From Flagellimonas pelagia (GTDB lineage Bacteria > Bacteroidota > Bacteroidia > Flavobacteriales > Flavobacteriaceae), in the NCBI RefSeq assembly GCF_003584135.1, contig NZ_QXFI01000025.1, positions 62,001-126,000 of the forward strand: a stretch of DNA of 64,000 bases, given 5' to 3'. The position numbers and the translations under genes were made by a program. How positions within the stretch are numbered: position 1 is the stretch's first letter; each line of letters begins with the position of its first letter. Below, in pieces: positions 60,940 through 64,000 of the stretch. The notes under the pieces are model-generated. The model did not search any database, had not been told where the DNA came from, and worked only from the letters and a program-made list of their open reading frames with translations.

Positions 60940-62100
60940 TTGATAAGTGAACCGTTTGAAGATATTCTCATCTATTTTTCCGAATCTCTTTTAGGGAAGG
61001 AAAACGAAGATGATATTCTTTGGGATCTGGCCAAAAACTGCATCTCCAGACTCGGGTTTGTAGACTGTGTCATCTATCTGTTAGAACCCGAAAATGATAT
61101 CCTTGTCCAAAAGGCTGCCTATGGTCCCAAAAACCCAAAGGACAAAACGCTCTTCAACCATCTGGAAATAGCCTTGGGCCACGGCATTACAGGGGCGGTT
61201 GCCAAAACTGGCAAGGCAGAGATCATCAACAATACTTCAGACGACCCAAGGTACATAGAGGACGATGATAACCGACTTTCTGAAATCTGTGTGCCCATAG
61301 CCCATGAAAACATTGTCTATGGGGTAATCGACTGTGAACATCCGGAAGTTGGCTTCTTCACCCCGCACCACCTCAAAATGCTTTCGGCAGTGGCCTCTAT
61401 TTGCGCTATTAAAATCAAAAGTGTCAGGGCCAATCGCGAGCTGGCAGAGAAACAGAAAAAACTGTTAAAAATTCGTGAGGAGATGTTGGAATTCAAACTT
61501 CGCGCCCTCAACTCCCAACTTAACCCACACTTTGTGTTCAATTCGTTGAACGCCATTCAATATTTTGTGACTTCGGAAAAAAAGATTCCCGCTTTGGAAT
61601 ACTTGTCCACCTTTAGTAGGCTCATGAGGTTCTATCTGAAGCAATTGGACAAGGATACCGTATCCCTCTACAACGAGATTGACATGTTACATTGGTATCT
61701 AAAACTCCAAAAATTGCGCTATGATGATTCCTTTGAATATACCATTTCCTTGGAGAAAAACACCGAAGAGTTGAAAGAGGCCGTCATCCCTTCTTTTGTG
61801 ATCCACACGCTGTTTGAAAACATTATCGAACACTCCATGTTCAATCAACACAAAGGGCAACATTTCAACATAGTGTTTAGGGCCTCGGAAACTGAGGTTG
61901 TGCTCCAAGTCGAATATCGTGACCTAGTTTCCGATATCTCCAACCAACCGGAATATCGGGCCGGTATCTTAAAATGGCAGGACCAAATAGAACTCCTTAA
62001 TACGGTAAAGGGATATGCCATCCAAAATCAGACCCAGACGATTACCAATGGTAAAGAACAGTTCAGAAAAACGTCCTTAATACTGCCAAACCTTGTATGA
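60940..62100 (+). CDS. GAF-domain LytS-like histidine kinase, possibly degenerate
   Basis: Soluble protein of 386 residues. The GAF domain (about 10-160) with HGITGAV and VYGVIDCEH is followed by a coiled coil and a His_kinase domain: acceptor His197 in SQLNPHFVFNSLNA and N box HTLFENIIEHSM. The G box DNG.G expected near residues 310-330 is not seen; the region reads VEYRDLVSDISNQ. ATP turnover may therefore be lost or altered. The start is TTG at 60940. There is no LytTR gene next to it. Confidence 0.85.
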   Translation: MISEPFEDILIYFSESLLGKENEDDILWDLAKNCISRLGFVDCVIYLLEPENDILVQKAAYGPKNPKDKTLFNHLEIALGHGITGAVAKTGKAEIINNTSDDPRYIEDDDNRLSEICVPIAHENIVYGVIDCEHPEVGFFTPHHLKMLSAVASICAIKIKSVRANRELAEKQKKLLKIREEMLEFKLRALNSQLNPHFVFNSLNAIQYFVTSEKKIPALEYLSTFSRLMRFYLKQLDKDTVSLYNEIDMLHWYLKLQKLRYDDSFEYTISLEKNTEELKEAVIPSFVIHTLFENIIEHSMFNQHKGQHFNIVFRASETEVVLQVEYRDLVSDISNQPEYRAGILKWQDQIELLNTVKGYAIQNQTQTITNGKEQFRKTSLILPNLV

Positions 62101-62102
62101 CC

Positions 62103-62837
62103 TCATGGCCAGCTGGGGTCGGTAAGTTCGTTCCATATTACATCCCGCACCTCTTCCCTTAATGTGGATGTATCTTCGGCACTCAGGATACCCGTCTCAA
62201 AAAACTGGTGGACCCTGGCCCTCACCCTGCCTGGGCCTCCGCTAAAAAAAGTAAAGGAAAAACGCTTTTTGTTATCATAAAAGGTTATGGGTACAACAGG
62301 GATTTTATGTGCAATGGCCATTTTGAAGGCACCATCCTTAAATGCATCCAAAACCACTTTCTCATCCGGTACCCCGCCTTCCGGAAATATGCAGATGCTC
62401 AATCCTTGATCCAGTCGTTTCTGGGCCCTTCGGTACACCCCGGTGCGACTTTTAATATCGTCACGATCCACCATAATGCAGACCCTTTTGTAGAAAAACC
62501 CAAAAATGGGAATCTTGACCAATTCCTTTTTGCCCACAAACACAAACGGATTCCGGCTCACCACCAACATCAGCATAATGTCCAACATGCTGGTATGGTT
62601 GGCCACCAACATATAACTCTTTCCCCTTACCATACGTTGTTCCCTTACAATTTTGGGAAAACAGCCCATTCCGTACAAAATTGGTCTCGCCCAAAGATTA
62701 CGCGCTGTCCAGAAAAATTGGGGATAGGTACTTTCCGAGAAGGTCAATAGTAATAAAAATGGGAAAAACAAGAGGATGGGAACGGCAACCAACACATAGA
62801 ACCATATCCTATAGATGATGTGCCCAATGTTTTTCAT
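62103..62837 (-). CDS. Lysophospholipid acyltransferase family protein (PlsC-like)
   Basis: Membrane-associated acyltransferase of 244 residues. One or two N-terminal hydrophobic segments (about 5-35) precede the catalytic NHTSMLD (HX4D) and the FPEGGVP motif for glycerol phosphate binding. It should acylate lysophosphatidate or a similar lipid. The ATG at 62837 is preferred; one at 62849 adds four residues. It is convergent with the kinase gene, the stops being 2 bp apart. Confidence 0.92.
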   Translation of the reverse strand: MKNIGHIIYRIWFYVLVAVPILLFFPFLLLLTFSESTYPQFFWTARNLWARPILYGMGCFPKIVREQRMVRGKSYMLVANHTSMLDIMLMLVVSRNPFVFVGKKELVKIPIFGFFYKRVCIMVDRDDIKSRTGVYRRAQKRLDQGLSICIFPEGGVPDEKVVLDAFKDGAFKMAIAHKIPVVPITFYDNKKRFSFTFFSGGPGRVRARVHQFFETGILSAEDTSTLREEVRDVIWNELTDPSWP

Positions 62838-62983
62838 TAGCTGTAGCATGCGCTAAAAGTAGCCTTTTTGAACGGCTTTGAAAACAAAGAACCATCATCC
62901 TTAGACCAATAGCATGAAAGTAGCTTTTTCAACCACTTTTTTTATACCCAAGGGATGCTTACTTTTACGGGCAAAAATTTAGC

Positions 62984-63952
62984 ATGGCCCGAATTCTGAC
63001 CGGAATACAAAGTACAGGGGTGCCCCATCTGGGGAATATTTTGGGAGCTATTGTTCCTGCCATTCAAATGGCGCAGGATCCCAAAAATGATTCTTTTCTT
63101 TTTATTGCCGATATGCATTCGCTCACCCAGATCAAAAATGGGGAGCTTTTAAGAAAGAACACCTATGCCATTGCCTCTGCTTGGTTGGCTTTTGGACTGG
63201 ATATTGAAAAAACCGTTTTTTACCGCCAGAGCGATATTCCACAAACCGCTGAATTGGCTTGGTACCTTAGCTGCTTTTTTCCTTATCAACGGTTGACGTT
63301 GGCCCATTCCTTTAAGGACAAGGCCGACCGTTTGGAAGATGTAAATGCCGGTATTTTTACCTACCCCATGCTCATGGCCGCGGATATTTTGTTGTACGAT
63401 GCCGATATCGTGCCTGTTGGAAAAGATCAATTACAGCATTTGGAAATGACCCGCGATGTGGCCTCCAGGTTCCACAACCAAATGGGAGAGACCTTTGTGT
63501 TGCCACAGGCCAAGGTACACGAACAGACCATGTATGTGCCTGGCACCGATGGCGAAAAAATGAGCAAGAGCCGTGGCAACCTCATCGATATCTTCCAACC
63601 GGATAAAAAATTACGCAAGCAGATCATGGGAATTATTACCGACAGTACCCCCATGGAAGATCCCAAAGATCCAAGCAAGGACAATGTCTTCGCTCTATAC
63701 AAACTTTTGGCGTCCCAAGAGCTGATTGAGGAAATGAGTGCCAATTATTTGGCCGGAGACTATGGTTATGGGCATGCCAAGCAGGCGTTGTACGAGCTGA
63801 TCGTTGAGAAGTTTGATGAGCCTCGCGAAAAGTTTGAATATTACATGAACCACCTGAATGAAGTGGACGATGCTTTGGCCCATGGTGCCGAAAAAGCCCG
63901 AAAAGTGGCCAACGAGGTTCTGGCCAGAGTGCGGGAGAAGTTGGGGTATTAA
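62984..63952 (+). CDS. trpS: Tryptophanyl-tRNA synthetase
   Basis: Class Ic synthetase of 322 residues charging tRNA-Trp. The HIGH-type motif is GVPHLGN (near residue 13-19), DMHSLTQ binds substrate and KMSKSRGN is the KMSKS loop. The length matches bacterial TrpS. ATG at 62984; TACTTTTA, one mismatch from the -7 consensus, lies about 20 nt upstream. Confidence 0.97.
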   Translation: MARILTGIQSTGVPHLGNILGAIVPAIQMAQDPKNDSFLFIADMHSLTQIKNGELLRKNTYAIASAWLAFGLDIEKTVFYRQSDIPQTAELAWYLSCFFPYQRLTLAHSFKDKADRLEDVNAGIFTYPMLMAADILLYDADIVPVGKDQLQHLEMTRDVASRFHNQMGETFVLPQAKVHEQTMYVPGTDGEKMSKSRGNLIDIFQPDKKLRKQIMGIITDSTPMEDPKDPSKDNVFALYKLLASQELIEEMSANYLAGDYGYGHAKQALYELIVEKFDEPREKFEYYMNHLNEVDDALAHGAEKARKVANEVLARVREKLGY

Positions 63953-64000
63953 ATCGCCTCGAACAGTTTACCGGGCAATGGACGGATCACTCCCTTCATT
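63949..64000 (-). CDS. Possible 3' end of a minus-strand gene (partial)
   Basis: The last 52 bases read on the minus strand as an open frame ending KGVIRPLPGKLFEAI and a TAA stop that overlaps the trpS stop. The residues look coding, but the gene runs out of the window and cannot be identified. Confidence 0.4.
   Translation of the reverse strand, partial: MKGVIRPLPGKLFEAI

Overview
The window looks like a chromosomal segment of a marine member of the Flavobacteriaceae (Bacteroidota). Evidence for this is the T9SS sorting domain on a secreted subtilase, the gliding lipoprotein GldH, a type B succinate dehydrogenase without SdhD, SusD-free but lipoprotein-rich loci with short SPII signals, promoters of the Bacteroidota form (TTG/TTTG, about 20 nt, TAnnTTTG), and starts without Shine-Dalgarno sequences. 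I cannot name a species from the sequence. I saw no rRNA, tRNA, CRISPR array, transposase or prophage structural gene.

Layout. 1-387 is a repeat-filled intergenic stretch. 388-6478 (minus) holds a T9SS subtilase, an endonuclease/exonuclease/phosphatase-family protein and a large M14 carboxypeptidase. Then come hflX (plus), a DUF3078 protein (minus) and two paralogous lipoproteins, each ending in seven 43-45 residue repeats (9223-12458). 12620-20686 (minus) is a complete SUF iron-sulfur cluster operon (IscA-type protein, SufB, SufC, SufD, SufS, SufE, a DUF59 protein, DUF2480). It is interrupted by a frameshifted four-helix-bundle gene, by a lactonase-like metallo-beta-lactamase lipoprotein lodged between sufB and sufC, and by palindromic repeats in its wider gaps. 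thiL, brnQ and a set of hydrolase, methyltransferase and transporter genes follow. 27456-32650 carries three serine-hydrolase (class C beta-lactamase-like) genes with an AraC regulator. 33007-37231 has an aminopeptidase P, a DUF2721 protein and a RimK plus aspartoacylase-like pair. 37311-39595 is a LytS/LytTR two-component pair, followed by five small secreted or lipoproteins, two of them collagen-like. 43452-46934 is sdhCAB.

47337-49472 is the most unusual accessory stretch. It holds a solitary Vsr-like nuclease, an XRE/S24 (CI-like) regulator, a divergent small protein with a Cro-like helix-turn-helix look, and between them two palindromic operators of the same form (TGTAA-N5-TTAC) exactly 51 bp apart. 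A possible 34-codon microgene with its own promoter and terminator lies at 49559-49663. A 3-oxoacid CoA-transferase pair (49795-51573) is split by a second frameshifted four-helix-bundle gene bounded by inverted repeats. The rest is housekeeping: a ricT-gldH-PBP1A operon, trhO, recA, an ECF sigma factor with a membrane/beta-barrel partner, a GAF sensor kinase, an acyltransferase and trpS.

The candidate novel biology is (1) the CI/Cro-like switch with twin operators beside a Vsr-like nuclease, (2) four-helix-bundle genes acting as inverted-repeat-bounded inserts inside operons, (3) the seven-repeat propeller-like lipoprotein pair, and (4) the lactonase-like lipoprotein inside the SUF operon.
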